Positions 51,229 through 60,034 of a DNA stretch of 64,000 nucleotides are shown here, piece after piece (position 1 is the stretch's first letter; every line of letters starts with the position of its first letter). A program made the position numbers and the translations under genes. The notes beneath the pieces were generated by a model. It searched no databases. It saw only the letters and a program-made list of their open reading frames with translations, and was not told the origin of the DNA. Origin of the DNA: Bacillota bacterium. GTDB taxonomy: Bacteria; Bacillota; Clostridia; Peptostreptococcales; Anaerovoracaceae. The stretch is from assembly GCA_021769295.1 (NCBI GenBank), contig JAETTD010000004.1:1-64000 (forward strand). Direction: 5' to 3'.

Positions 51229-52420
51229 ATCTCTCTCCCTTTCTCCGCACTTTGAAATCTTTTTTCAGATATGAGCCCGTAAGCCTCATATTTTTTCTTT
51301 CATCCACAGTCATCAGTTTATTCAGTTTAAAGCATCCCTCTTCATACCCTTCAAGTTCGGAAATTTCGGTAATCCTGCGCCCTTCTTCAAACCTTTCCAC
51401 ATGTATCATTATGTCAATTCCCTCCGCAATCTGCGCCCGCACGGAATTTATATCTATGGGAATTGCCATGAGATACATGGTCTCAAGGCGTTTAAGCATG
51501 CCTTCCGTAGAGTTTCCGTGCCCCGTGCTCATGCTTCCCGAATGACCGGTGTTCATGGCTTGAAGCATGTCCACCACTTCCTCTCCTCGAACTTCTCCGA
51601 CTATTATCCTGTCGGGACGCATTCTCAGGCTGCTTTTTATCAGCTGCGACATTGTCACCTTGCCCCGCCCTGTCGAGTTGGCGCTTCTGCACTCCATTTG
51701 CACCAGGTTATCTATATAATTGAGTTTAAGCTCTGCGGAGTCTTCTATCACGATTACACGCTCATCAGACTCTATAAATTGGCTCAAAGCGTTGAGCAGT
51801 GTGGTCTTTCCCGACGAAGTGCCACCGCTTACAAAAAGGTTATATCCGCAGGCCACCAGGATTTTAAGCAGCGCCGCCGCACTTTCACTGAGGGTTCCGT
51901 TTGCCGTAAGATCCTCCATTTTCATATAATTTTCCGAAAATTTTCTTACGGTAAGGGTCGGTCCGCTGACCGCCACGTTTTTATATACGCCGCTGACCCT
52001 TGAGCCGTCTGCAAGCCTTGCGTCTACGATAGGATTAAGTTCATTTATTTCCCTATGCACTCCGGCAGCGATATTCTGCATAAGCTCTACAAGTTCTTCT
52101 TCTGAATCAAAGCTTAAAGGAGACCTCTCAATGCGTCCTTCTCTTTCGAAAAAAATCTTATCATACCCGTTTATCATCACCTCCGACACTTGTTTGTCTT
52201 CGATGAGAGGAGTCAGTATTCCCAGCTTGCTCCTCGTCTTAAAAAAGAGCTTTTGTATGAGATTTTTCAGTTCCTCCATTGACATACCCTCCGATGCCGT
52301 AAGGCCGAAAACCGTATCTGCAATTATCTCCATAGCTATGTCATCATCCATTACCTCCTTTGAAGCTATCTCTCTCCTGATTTCCGTGAGAGCTGTGTCA
52401 ACCAATCGTTTGCGTTCCAT
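51173..52420 (-). CDS. Tad pilus assembly ATPase CpaF/TadA
   Basis: A 415-residue secretion ATPase that powers pilus extension and retraction. Walker A SGGTSSGKTTLLNALSQFI, Asp box EDSAELKLN, and the Walker B and His box region (RIIVGEVRGEEVVDMLQAMN, GHSGSMSTGHGN). The start at 52420 (MERKRLVD) follows AAAAGGG; the longer ORF adds 36 doubtful residues. A CodY-box-like sequence lies inside the gene at 51928-51942. Confidence 0.92.
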   Translation of the reverse strand: MERKRLVDTALTEIRREIASKEVMDDDIAMEIIADTVFGLTASEGMSMEELKNLIQKLFFKTRSKLGILTPLIEDKQVSEVMINGYDKIFFEREGRIERSPLSFDSEEELVELMQNIAAGVHREINELNPIVDARLADGSRVSGVYKNVAVSGPTLTVRKFSENYMKMEDLTANGTLSESAAALLKILVACGYNLFVSGGTSSGKTTLLNALSQFIESDERVIVIEDSAELKLNYIDNLVQMECRSANSTGRGKVTMSQLIKSSLRMRPDRIIVGEVRGEEVVDMLQAMNTGHSGSMSTGHGNSTEGMLKRLETMYLMAIPIDINSVRAQIAEGIDIMIHVERFEEGRRITEISELEGYEEGCFKLNKLMTVDERKNMRLTGSYLKKDFKVRRKGERYVDELRNIGVIPKGEGNL

Positions 52421-52514
52421 AATATCCCTTTTTATGTAATTTATTTCCATTTCATTTATATAATAAAACAGCTGCAAAAATATTGCAACTGTTTTGTTTC
52501 GACAAATATCGACA

Positions 52515-53513
52515 CTATATAAGATCACTGCCCCCTCTTTTAAGGCAACCTCTCATCATTTGGGAAACCGCCGCGGCAAACCTGCTTTCCATGCGTATAT
52601 TAAGCTTTCCTTCCTTTCCTGAAAATCCCTCTTCATCCAAAGGAAGATAAAATTTTCCGTCACGCAGGCCGGATGTACTGCTGAAATTTACTATCTCTAT
52701 CTCGCCGCCAGTGGCCTTTTTATCTCTTCTTACGTCTTTTTCCCTTGATACCTTAAACATCAAATCGGAACCGGCCGAAAAGGCTGCGGCCCTTTTACCT
52801 GAATCTATGATTAAATGGGTAAATTTGCGGCTTTTCCTTAAAAAGTCAAGTATCCTATTTCTATCTGTTTCATAAAGGAAACCGTTCTTTTCAAGTTCCG
52901 GCTTAAAATAAAAGACGCCGTACCCGTCAACCGCAAAGCAGTTATCCGTCATTATCTTGCTTTGGGTTTCGACTGCATATATGAACCTGCGTTTTGAGCA
53001 GACTTTGTCAAAGCAAATGTCTGTATACATTTCATAATCATCCGTAATGCCAAGATTTATATAAAGCACCTTTTCTCCCGGCTCAGATGCCAAAAGCCCT
53101 GCGCAAGTCAGAGCGATACTCGTAGTGCCGCTTCCTCCCCAAGGAGAAAAGAATTCCCACACTTTTAATTGGGCTTCCTGCTCGGGATAGAAAACTTCTC
53201 CCGTATTTTCAAAGCAAACAGAGACTGCCGCCTGCAATATCTCACTGACGGGGCTTATCTTATATACTTTTTTAACATTGCCCGCAATTAAATCTTCATG
53301 AGCCCTTTCCCCGGTTAAAATCAGAGTTTGAGAGGCAAAGCCTGTTTCTTTATCCGTGATGACGACGCCGGCCCGCCCCACATAATCAAAGGCCTGTGCT
53401 TCATCCTCTGCAACAAGAACTTCGATTCCGCTGCTTTGGCTGCAAAGTCCCCTTGCCAAATCCAAGGCGTATTCCTTTTCTTCAGTGAAAACAGCGATTT
53501 TTAACTTTCTCAT
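52515..53513 (-). CDS. CpaE/TadZ-like pilus localisation protein
   Basis: A 332-residue protein with an N-terminal receiver-like domain (about 1-105) that lacks an obvious phospho-acceptor site, then a ParA/MinD-type fold. The P-loop is degenerate: SPWGGSGTTSIALTCAGLL has no Lys at the usual GKT position, so it probably does not hydrolyse ATP well, as is seen in some TadZ proteins. It heads the Tad operon. Confidence 0.82.
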   Translation of the reverse strand: MRKLKIAVFTEEKEYALDLARGLCSQSSGIEVLVAEDEAQAFDYVGRAGVVITDKETGFASQTLILTGERAHEDLIAGNVKKVYKISPVSEILQAAVSVCFENTGEVFYPEQEAQLKVWEFFSPWGGSGTTSIALTCAGLLASEPGEKVLYINLGITDDYEMYTDICFDKVCSKRRFIYAVETQSKIMTDNCFAVDGYGVFYFKPELEKNGFLYETDRNRILDFLRKSRKFTHLIIDSGKRAAAFSAGSDLMFKVSREKDVRRDKKATGGEIEIVNFSSTSGLRDGKFYLPLDEEGFSGKEGKLNIRMESRFAAAVSQMMRGCLKRGGSDLI

Positions 53514-53571
53514 AAGTTTCCTTTCTCTGTTTCCCTTTGCATTTTAAGAATACATCTTATGGTAATTTTTG

Positions 53572-54264
53572 TCAAATCATACTTCTTAACTTTTTCAATG
53601 CGGCCGACAGTGAGCCTATTTCATCTATAATTCCCATTTCTACCGCTTCCGGGCCAAAGAGCAATGTTCCAACATCGTTTGCCATATTGTCCGTACAATT
53701 CATCTTTTCTTCTATGTCTTCCTTTTTGGCTTTTGAATGTTCCACAATAAAGTCAACCACCCTCTCCTGAGTTTTCTTCATATACTCAAAAGTGGGCTCT
53801 GCGGTTATGAGGGTACCGCTGGTTCTTATGGGATGCAATGTCATGGTGGCGGATTTTGCCACAAAGGAATAATCCGATGAAACAGCCAGTGGAATCCCTA
53901 TGCTGTGTCCTCCTCCTATTACTAGGGACACCGTGGGTTTTGATATCCCCGATACCAGCTCCGACAATGCAAGTCCTGCTTCCACGTCTCCGCCCACCGT
54001 ATTCAATATCAGAAGGAGACCCTTTATGTCAGGATTTTCTTCAACGGCAACAAGCTCCGGAATGAGGTGCTCATATTTGGTCGTTTTATTGTCCTGAGGC
54101 AACACAGAATGGCCTTCTATACTTCCTATGATATTTATATACTGAATATCGCTTTTAAAGCTGCTTCCGCTGGTCAAAAGTCCCAGCTCCTTTATGACGT
54201 CCGTTGCAGCGGAATTATCGTTTTGATTGCTTTGCTCCTTGTCCTTTTCTTTTTCTTTACTCAT
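53572..54264 (-). CDS. ClpP-like translocation-enhancing protease TepA-like
   Basis: A 230-residue cytosolic serine protease-like protein of the ClpP/crotonase fold. KGLLLILNTVGGDVEAGLAL and GGGHSIGIPLAVSSDYS (with Ser at the nucleophile place) and TLHPIRTSG (His) are typical of Bacillus TepA/YmfB. A lysine/glutamate-rich N-terminus precedes it. The start at 54264 follows AAGGAA; the longer ORF adds 86 spurious residues that run over the divergent ymxH gene. Confidence 0.88.
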   Translation of the reverse strand: MSKEKEKDKEQSNQNDNSAATDVIKELGLLTSGSSFKSDIQYINIIGSIEGHSVLPQDNKTTKYEHLIPELVAVEENPDIKGLLLILNTVGGDVEAGLALSELVSGISKPTVSLVIGGGHSIGIPLAVSSDYSFVAKSATMTLHPIRTSGTLITAEPTFEYMKKTQERVVDFIVEHSKAKKEDIEEKMNCTDNMANDVGTLLFGPEAVEMGIIDEIGSLSAALKKLRSMI

Positions 54265-54325
54265 AATTAAATTCCTTTCCAAGTAAAATCTAATATCCCT
54301 ATTATTAGCAAAGGAGATATTATTT

Positions 54326-54556
54326 ATGCTTTTAAGTGAAATCGGCGATAAAGAAATTGTTGACATTGTCAAAGGCAGCATGCACGGCAAACTGTGGGAT
54401 GCGGAAATGCTCTTTGACGAGCAAACAGGCGCCATAAAATCTCTGATGATTCCAGGCATGGGAAGCTTGGGAAGCAGATTTAAGGAAGAATTGCAGCTTC
54501 CGTGGAATTCCATAATAGTCATAGGTGAAGATATGATTATCTTCCGCTCCAGTTAA
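54326..54556 (+). CDS. YlmC/YmxH family PRC-barrel sporulation protein
   Basis: A 76-residue PRC-barrel protein. LLSEIGDKEIVDIVKGSMHG and the LPWNSIIVIGEDMIIFR tail match the YlmC/YmxH family of spore formers. In Bacillus ymxH is expressed during sporulation; the role is unknown. AAAGGAG lies upstream of the ATG. It is divergent from the TepA-like gene, an arrangement also common in Clostridia. Confidence 0.88.
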   Translation: MLLSEIGDKEIVDIVKGSMHGKLWDAEMLFDEQTGAIKSLMIPGMGSLGSRFKEELQLPWNSIIVIGEDMIIFRSS

Positions 54557-54641
54557 AAGAATGATATTTTCTTTCTTCTGATTATAAATACATGATATTA
54601 TTTCCCGCTCGTTTAGTTATCCCACGCTAATCAGGCATAAA

Positions 54642-54671
54642 AAATATAGTTAGCATTTGCTAACTATATTT
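54642..54671. repeat. Perfect 14-bp palindrome, terminator or operator
   Basis: AAATATAGTTAGCA (54642-54655) is exactly inverted at 54658-54671, with a 2-base centre TT. A TAATTT tail follows on the + strand. It may end ymxH transcripts, or be a protein-binding site. The rest of 54557-54733 shows nothing else. Confidence 0.6.
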
Positions 54672-54733
54672 AATTTATTCCTATTATGTAATTTTATAAA
54701 TACTAAAACAGGGAGTTTTTCACATGAATCTTC

Positions 54734-56071
54734 TCAGTATACGGCAAAGCTGCAGTTTCCGAACACGTCCACCGTCTTTATGCATATTTTGTTATGGGCA
54801 TCCTTTGAAACAAGCTTCTGACAAGATGTCTGCAAGTTTCCCTTTTCCTTTGAAAATATGGCTTCCGGTCTGTAAACATTTCCGTCATAGTTAAAGTCCA
54901 CGCTCCAGTATTCAATGAGCTGAAGAGGGTCCTTCTCAATCACTTCTTTAAGAGTCTCCTGCCCCTGCCGGTCAAGGTTATGGGGAGCTTTTTTGATTTC
55001 ATAATCGTCTATGGAAATGTTCAAAAGCTCTTTATCGGAAGACGGAATTTCTTCAAAGGATATGCGGAATTTTGCTTCGGCATTTTGCGGTTTTTCTTCA
55101 TCCAATCTCTCTTCGAGCACTGTAACCGCCGAATTTTCAGGGTAAAGCCGTTTTAACGCAGCGGAGACCGCCAGTGAGCTTCCGTCACAGCAGACCCACC
55201 GTCTTCCCGTTTTTTCCGCAACCGCTGCCAAAGTTCCCGAGCCGCAGAAAAAGTCTGCGCACAAATCGCCCTCTTTGGTTGCGCCTAAGATAATTCGCTT
55301 TAGCAGAGCCTCAGGTTTTTGGGTAGCGTATCCGGTTCTTTCGGAAGAGGTTCTTCCTACCATATCCACGTTCCATACGTCTTTCATTGTAACCATGGTA
55401 TACCAGCCGAGCTCGTCTTTGTATTCCTTTACTCCTTTAAATCTGTAAGGCTTAAATCCCCTGTTGTAGGATTTCTCTTTTGCGGGTGAAAAATAGTATT
55501 TCTTGCTCTTGCTGTATACCAAAATGGTATCGTGTTTTCGTGCAAAATGCCTCTTGCCGGAGCCGCCGGATTTATAATGCCATATTATCTCATTGACAAA
55601 ATTTTCTTCTCCGAATATTTCATCCAGAAAAACCTTGACATAATGGACAACGTGCCAATCGAGGTGAATCCAAATGGTTCCGTCTTCGGCCAAAAGTTCC
55701 TTCATAAGGTAAAGCCTGCTTGTGAGCATCTTGAGGTATTCTGCCATATCACGCTGCCATAAATCCTCGTATGCCAGATATTTGATAGGCTTGGGCTGCT
55801 GCCCGCCTATGGCCTTGAAGCGTATAACGGCATCGTACTTTGCCTTGCTGAAAAAAGGAGGGTCGATATATATAAGATTAAACTTGCCTGCCATATCGTT
55901 TTCGGTTAAAAGATACTGCATGAAATTCAAATTGTCTCCGTGAGCCAGTATATTTGAATCGTCGCTCTTGCAGTTTATCTTCTCCGTCACATGAAAATCC
56001 GCATGGCTGTCCATGTCCTTAATCTTTTTGCTTTCCTCAAGTATTTCAGTAAATTTGCCGATAAGATTCAT
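54734..56071 (-). CDS. Orphan site-specific DNA methyltransferase (beta class)
   Basis: A 445-residue DNA-amino methyltransferase. Catalytic motif IV LIYIDPPF is at about 66-73, well before the AdoMet motif I DFFCGSGTLAAVAE, an order that marks beta-class N6-adenine (or N4-cytosine) enzymes such as type III Mod proteins. About 115 C-terminal residues of unknown fold end with IKTVDVFGNCS. No restriction gene is nearby and the neighbours are housekeeping or sporulation genes. The target site cannot be told. It may be an epigenetic regulator rather than a defence enzyme. Confidence 0.88.
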   Translation of the reverse strand: MNLIGKFTEILEESKKIKDMDSHADFHVTEKINCKSDDSNILAHGDNLNFMQYLLTENDMAGKFNLIYIDPPFFSKAKYDAVIRFKAIGGQQPKPIKYLAYEDLWQRDMAEYLKMLTSRLYLMKELLAEDGTIWIHLDWHVVHYVKVFLDEIFGEENFVNEIIWHYKSGGSGKRHFARKHDTILVYSKSKKYYFSPAKEKSYNRGFKPYRFKGVKEYKDELGWYTMVTMKDVWNVDMVGRTSSERTGYATQKPEALLKRIILGATKEGDLCADFFCGSGTLAAVAEKTGRRWVCCDGSSLAVSAALKRLYPENSAVTVLEERLDEEKPQNAEAKFRISFEEIPSSDKELLNISIDDYEIKKAPHNLDRQGQETLKEVIEKDPLQLIEYWSVDFNYDGNVYRPEAIFSKEKGNLQTSCQKLVSKDAHNKICIKTVDVFGNCSFAVY

Positions 56072-56092
56072 TTCTTTCTCCTGCTGCCAAAG

Positions 56093-57811
56093 CTACTTTG
56101 CAGCAACTGTGTAACAGGTTGCCGTTTCCCAGCTTTCGTCTATTTTCTTTATTTCAAATCTTCTTTTTACCTTCTGCGTGGTAGTCTTTATCATAGGCTC
56201 GCTGTCCATGATAAAGTGATTTACATTTTTGTACTTAGGCAGAATATCGTTGATTGCCGCCAGATCTTCTGCAAACCTTTGGGCAAGCTGTTCCTCTGTA
56301 ATGTTTTCGTTTTTCAGGAACTCTTCATCATATACTATCTTACACCAAAGAACCAGTTCGTTGTACTTTTCTCTGGTAAAAATCATGCTCTCACTGACAT
56401 AAGGGATTTTATCTATCAGTTCTTCTATTTCTTCAGGGAAAACGTTTTTTCCGTTTTTAAGCACGATAACGTTTTTCTTTCTTCCTGAAATCCACAGATT
56501 TCCTTTTGCATCGATTTTGCCCAAATCTCCCGTATAGAACCAGCCGTCTCTTATGGCCTCTGCCGTCTCCTCAGGCTGATTGTAGTATCCTACCATTACG
56601 TTGGGAGCCTTTGCCAATATTTCTCCTACTCCGTTTTCGTCTACATCATCAAGCTTTATTTCCACCGATATCATAGGCGTTCCCACGGAGCCCGCGCAAA
56701 GTGACCACGGTCTCTCCGCCGTAAGAACAGGAGCGGTTTCGGTCAGTCCGTATCCCTGAATCGTATCTATGCCGAAATCGTTTAAGCCCTTTGCAACGTT
56801 GGGAGCAAGAGCTGCAGCTCCGCAGATTATAAGTCTGAGGCTGCCTCCCAGCTTTTCTATAATTTCTCCGAAAATCTTTCTTCTCTTGTCGATTCCGATT
56901 TTACGAAGGAAGTTGGACAGCTTAAGTCCCGTGTTTACCGTCTTTGTCTTGCCTTGTTTTTCAACCTGCTTCATGACTTTGTTGTAGAGGTTTTCGACTA
57001 TCAACGGCACGCCGACAAATACGCTTACTCCGTATTCGGCAAAGTTTTTCTGTACGTATTTTAATCCGTCGCAGAAAACGTTATCGCTTCCCGACGACAA
57101 AAATACCATACATGCTCCCAGTCCAAAACTGTGGTGGAAAGGCAAAAAGGCCATGTTTACATCGGTAGGGAAAAAGATTTCCATTTTGAGCATGTCTCTC
57201 GTGTTGGAAGCTATGTTGTCATGGCTCAGCATTACTATCTTGGAATCGCTTGTGGTTCCGGACGTAAACAGGAATACCGCCAAGTCTTCCTTTTTCACTT
57301 CTCTGCTCACATATGTTTTATCGCCTTGGGAGAGCCTTTCTTTTCCTTCTTTCAGCATTTCCTCTATGGAGCTTTCTTCTCCGGTAATGCATACGAAAGT
57401 TATATCATCGGCAAACTTTTCCTTCATTTCACTGATGATTTTATCGTGCTTGCTATCATAAAACATTACCTTTATGTCGCTGCGCTCTATACAGTTTTCC
57501 AATTCGACAGACGTAATGCCCTTATCAAAGGGAACCGCTACGTTGCCGCCGCAGACTATTGCCAGGTAGCACAAGTACCACGGAAAGGAGTTTTCTCCTA
57601 TAATCCCCATATGACTTCCGTCAAATCCCCTTGCAAACATTGAAGTTCCGAGAGCTTCTATGTCACATATGAGTTTTGAAAAGCTTTCCGATACTATTTC
57701 ACCGTTCTTTTTGAATCTGAAAGCATTGTTGTTTGGGAATTCGCCCGCTGCGTTATATATCAGCTCTTTTATTGTCATACCTTCGTTGACATATGATTTA
57801 ACTTTCATCAT
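56093..57811 (-). CDS. AMP-forming acyl-CoA ligase
   Basis: A 572-residue acyl-activating enzyme of the long-chain fatty acid CoA ligase type. P-loop VFLFTSGTTSDSKIVMLSH, the IQGYGLTETAPVLTAE motif, the YTGDLGKID motif and the KNGKNVFPEEIEE motif are all present. The expected catalytic lysine lies in the C-terminal TTTQKVKRR. It probably loads fatty acids on CoA or a carrier. AAGGAG precedes the ATG. It lies 21 bases upstream of the methyltransferase gene, so the two may be co-transcribed. Confidence 0.92.
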   Translation of the reverse strand: MMKVKSYVNEGMTIKELIYNAAGEFPNNNAFRFKKNGEIVSESFSKLICDIEALGTSMFARGFDGSHMGIIGENSFPWYLCYLAIVCGGNVAVPFDKGITSVELENCIERSDIKVMFYDSKHDKIISEMKEKFADDITFVCITGEESSIEEMLKEGKERLSQGDKTYVSREVKKEDLAVFLFTSGTTSDSKIVMLSHDNIASNTRDMLKMEIFFPTDVNMAFLPFHHSFGLGACMVFLSSGSDNVFCDGLKYVQKNFAEYGVSVFVGVPLIVENLYNKVMKQVEKQGKTKTVNTGLKLSNFLRKIGIDKRRKIFGEIIEKLGGSLRLIICGAAALAPNVAKGLNDFGIDTIQGYGLTETAPVLTAERPWSLCAGSVGTPMISVEIKLDDVDENGVGEILAKAPNVMVGYYNQPEETAEAIRDGWFYTGDLGKIDAKGNLWISGRKKNVIVLKNGKNVFPEEIEELIDKIPYVSESMIFTREKYNELVLWCKIVYDEEFLKNENITEEQLAQRFAEDLAAINDILPKYKNVNHFIMDSEPMIKTTTQKVKRRFEIKKIDESWETATCYTVAAK

Positions 57812-57876
57812 AAAATTCTCCTTAAAGATATTATATGTACTCTGGTATTCATTTTTATACCAGATGCTATTATATA

Positions 57877-59676
57877 CTATTTCCGCTTCCTTGTGTGATA
57901 CTTGTGTGAAAAAAGTATCGGTATCAAGTCTGCCCTTCCTGCCTTTTTCAGCGCAGTTTCCGCCAGCCTTCTGTTTTCCGGTTTATGAAAATGTATCAGC
58001 GCTCTCTGCATCTTCTTTTCCTCCAATGTCTTTGCAACATAGACTGGTTTCATGGTCAGAGGGTCAAGTTCAGTATAATACATACAGGTTGCAAGAGTTC
58101 CGGGGGTCGGATAAAAGTCCTGAACCTGATCCGGAACAAAGCCGTAGTCCTTCAAAAATACAGCCAGCTCCGCCGCATCTCTCAGCGTGCTTCCGGGATG
58201 ACTGGAAATTAAATAAGGTATCAGATATTGCTTTTTTCCAAGTTTTTCGTTGGTTTTTTTGTACTTTTCGCAAAACTTTAAAAATACTTCCTTGGACGGC
58301 TTATGCATATGCTTAAGCACGGACGGTGCGATGTGTTCCGGAGCGACTTTAAGAGTTCCGCTCACATGATAATTGCAAAGTTCTTCCATAAACTTATCGC
58401 AGTTTGGATCTGCCAGAAGATAATCGTACCTTATGCCTGAACGTATAAATACCTTCTTCACCTTATCTATGCTGCGCACGCTCTGCAATATATCCATATA
58501 TTCGCTGTGGTCCGCCTTTATGGCAGGGCATACTTTAGGGAACAGACAGTCCTTATCGGTGCACACCCCCTTTTTTATCTGTTTGCTGCATGCCGCTCCT
58601 CTGAAGTTTGCTGTAGGGCCTCCTATGTCATGTATATAGCCTTTAAAGTCCTTCATTTCCGTAAGGCGCTTTGCTTCTCTCACTATGGATTCTTTGCTGC
58701 GCCCTCTGACCTGCCTGCCCTGATGATATGTCAGGGCGCAAAAGCTGCATCCTCCGAAACATCCTCTTGAACTGACTATGCTGAATTTAACTTCACTGAA
58801 TGCAGGAATCCCTCCCTGTTCATTATATGAGGGGTGTTCTCTGTTTTGAAAGGGAAGTTCATATACATCGTCAAGTTCATTCTGTTCCAGCGGAGGCTGC
58901 GGCGGATTCTGCATGACCCAAAGTCCGCTGCCGTATTGCTCTGCCAACCCTTTTGCAGATACGTAGTCATTGTTTCTAAACTGAATGGCAAAGCTTCTTG
59001 CGTATTCTCTTTTATCTGATATTATCTTGTCAAAATTCGGAAGATTTATCCATTCATCTCCCTCGGGTGCAGTTTTTCCTTTGTAGCAGGTTCCTCTAAT
59101 CCATGTTATATCCTTTATATCAAGACCTGCTTCAAGAGCCTCGGCAATCTGTACTACAGCCCGTTCTCCCATTCCGTATATGAGCAGATCCGCCTTAGAA
59201 TCCAGCAATACAGAACGTCTCACCTTGTCGCTCCAATAGTCGTAATGGCCAAGGCGCCTCAGGCTCGCCTCAATTCCGCCTATGATAATCGGAACTCCTT
59301 TGTATGCCTCTCTCGCTCTGTTGGCATATACTATAAGCGCCCTGTCAGGTCTTGCTCCCGGTTTGCCGCCGGGCGCATATTCGTCTTTCTTTCTCCGATG
59401 CTTAAAAACCGAATAATTGTTTACCATGGAGTCTACCACTCCGCTGTTTATGAGAAAGCCCAGCCTCGGCTTTCCGAACCTCATAAAATCCTTCGCCGAC
59501 TTATAGTCGGGTCTTGGAAGCACGCAGACCCTGTATCCCCTACTTTCAAGAACCCTTCCTATAATGGCGGTGCCAAAGGAATGGTGGTCTACATAAGCAT
59601 CCCCCGTAACCAATACAAAGTCGGCTTCTTCCCAGCCTCTTTCAATCATTTCTTCTTTCGTTATAGGTAAAAACAT
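57877..59676 (-). CDS. YgiQ family radical SAM protein
   Basis: A 599-residue protein. The N-terminal cobalamin-like region starts FLPITKEEMIERGWEEADFV, the cluster motif RGCFGGCSFC has Cys at about 306, 310 and 313, and the C-terminal segment VQDFYPTPGTLATCMYYTEL is typical. The family is widespread in anaerobes, but its reaction is not known. The next gene downstream is the acyl-CoA ligase, after a 65-base gap. Confidence 0.92.
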   Translation of the reverse strand: MFLPITKEEMIERGWEEADFVLVTGDAYVDHHSFGTAIIGRVLESRGYRVCVLPRPDYKSAKDFMRFGKPRLGFLINSGVVDSMVNNYSVFKHRRKKDEYAPGGKPGARPDRALIVYANRAREAYKGVPIIIGGIEASLRRLGHYDYWSDKVRRSVLLDSKADLLIYGMGERAVVQIAEALEAGLDIKDITWIRGTCYKGKTAPEGDEWINLPNFDKIISDKREYARSFAIQFRNNDYVSAKGLAEQYGSGLWVMQNPPQPPLEQNELDDVYELPFQNREHPSYNEQGGIPAFSEVKFSIVSSRGCFGGCSFCALTYHQGRQVRGRSKESIVREAKRLTEMKDFKGYIHDIGGPTANFRGAACSKQIKKGVCTDKDCLFPKVCPAIKADHSEYMDILQSVRSIDKVKKVFIRSGIRYDYLLADPNCDKFMEELCNYHVSGTLKVAPEHIAPSVLKHMHKPSKEVFLKFCEKYKKTNEKLGKKQYLIPYLISSHPGSTLRDAAELAVFLKDYGFVPDQVQDFYPTPGTLATCMYYTELDPLTMKPVYVAKTLEEKKMQRALIHFHKPENRRLAETALKKAGRADLIPILFSHKYHTRKRK

Positions 59677-59720
59677 AATCTCCTATCCTTATAAGTAATA
59701 ATTGTGTTCTGTAATTGCAG

Positions 59721-59945
59721 ATTGCCGCAAATTTAAGAAAATCGGCCATTTCCGGCACTTTTGCTACCCAGTTTCCCGCCAAAATGCCGGAAACTAAGAA
59801 AAATTTCAAAATTACGGCAGTTTTACCCTTCTTGCGGCTTATAAAATGCCGTATTTAAAAGAAATTACGAATTTTACGGCAATTTAAGCCCTATTATCGC
59901 TGTCAAAATGCCGTAATTCAAAAAAATTTTAAGGTTTACGGCAGT
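59721..59945. repeat. Four-palindrome array, copy C (62-bp period)
   Basis: Four 39-bp imperfect palindromes start at 59721, 59783, 59845 and 59907, each exactly 62 bp after the last. Units and spacers are close to copy B (for example the spacer TTTACCCTTCTTGCGGCTTA here and TTTACCCTTCCTACGGCTTA there). Unlike copies A and B, this one lies between two genes that point the same way, upstream of ygiQ and after nupQ. The rest of 59677-60034 holds the nupQ terminator. Confidence 0.93.
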
Positions 59946-59990
59946 CTCGCTGATATCCGCCAGCCAGCTCCGGCATTTGATGTAAAGTCC

Positions 59991-60021
59991 AAAAGGGGGT
60001 ACGGAAAACCCCGCACCCCTG
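59991..60021 (-). terminator. Terminator of the nucleoside ABC operon
   Basis: On the minus strand GGGGTGCGG pairs with CCGTACCCC (one mismatch), followed by CTTTTGG. It lies 14 bases after the nupQ stop. Confidence 0.75.
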
Positions 60022-60034
60022 TAATATTTTTTTA

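Noticed and set aside
54265-54522. 86-residue N-terminal extension of the TepA-like protease
   Set aside because: It runs antisense over the ymxH gene, has no SD, and the family starts near the ATG at 54264, which has a good SD.
54734-56071. Restriction-modification system
   Set aside because: No endonuclease or specificity gene lies next to the methyltransferase; flanking genes are an acyl-CoA ligase and ymxH.
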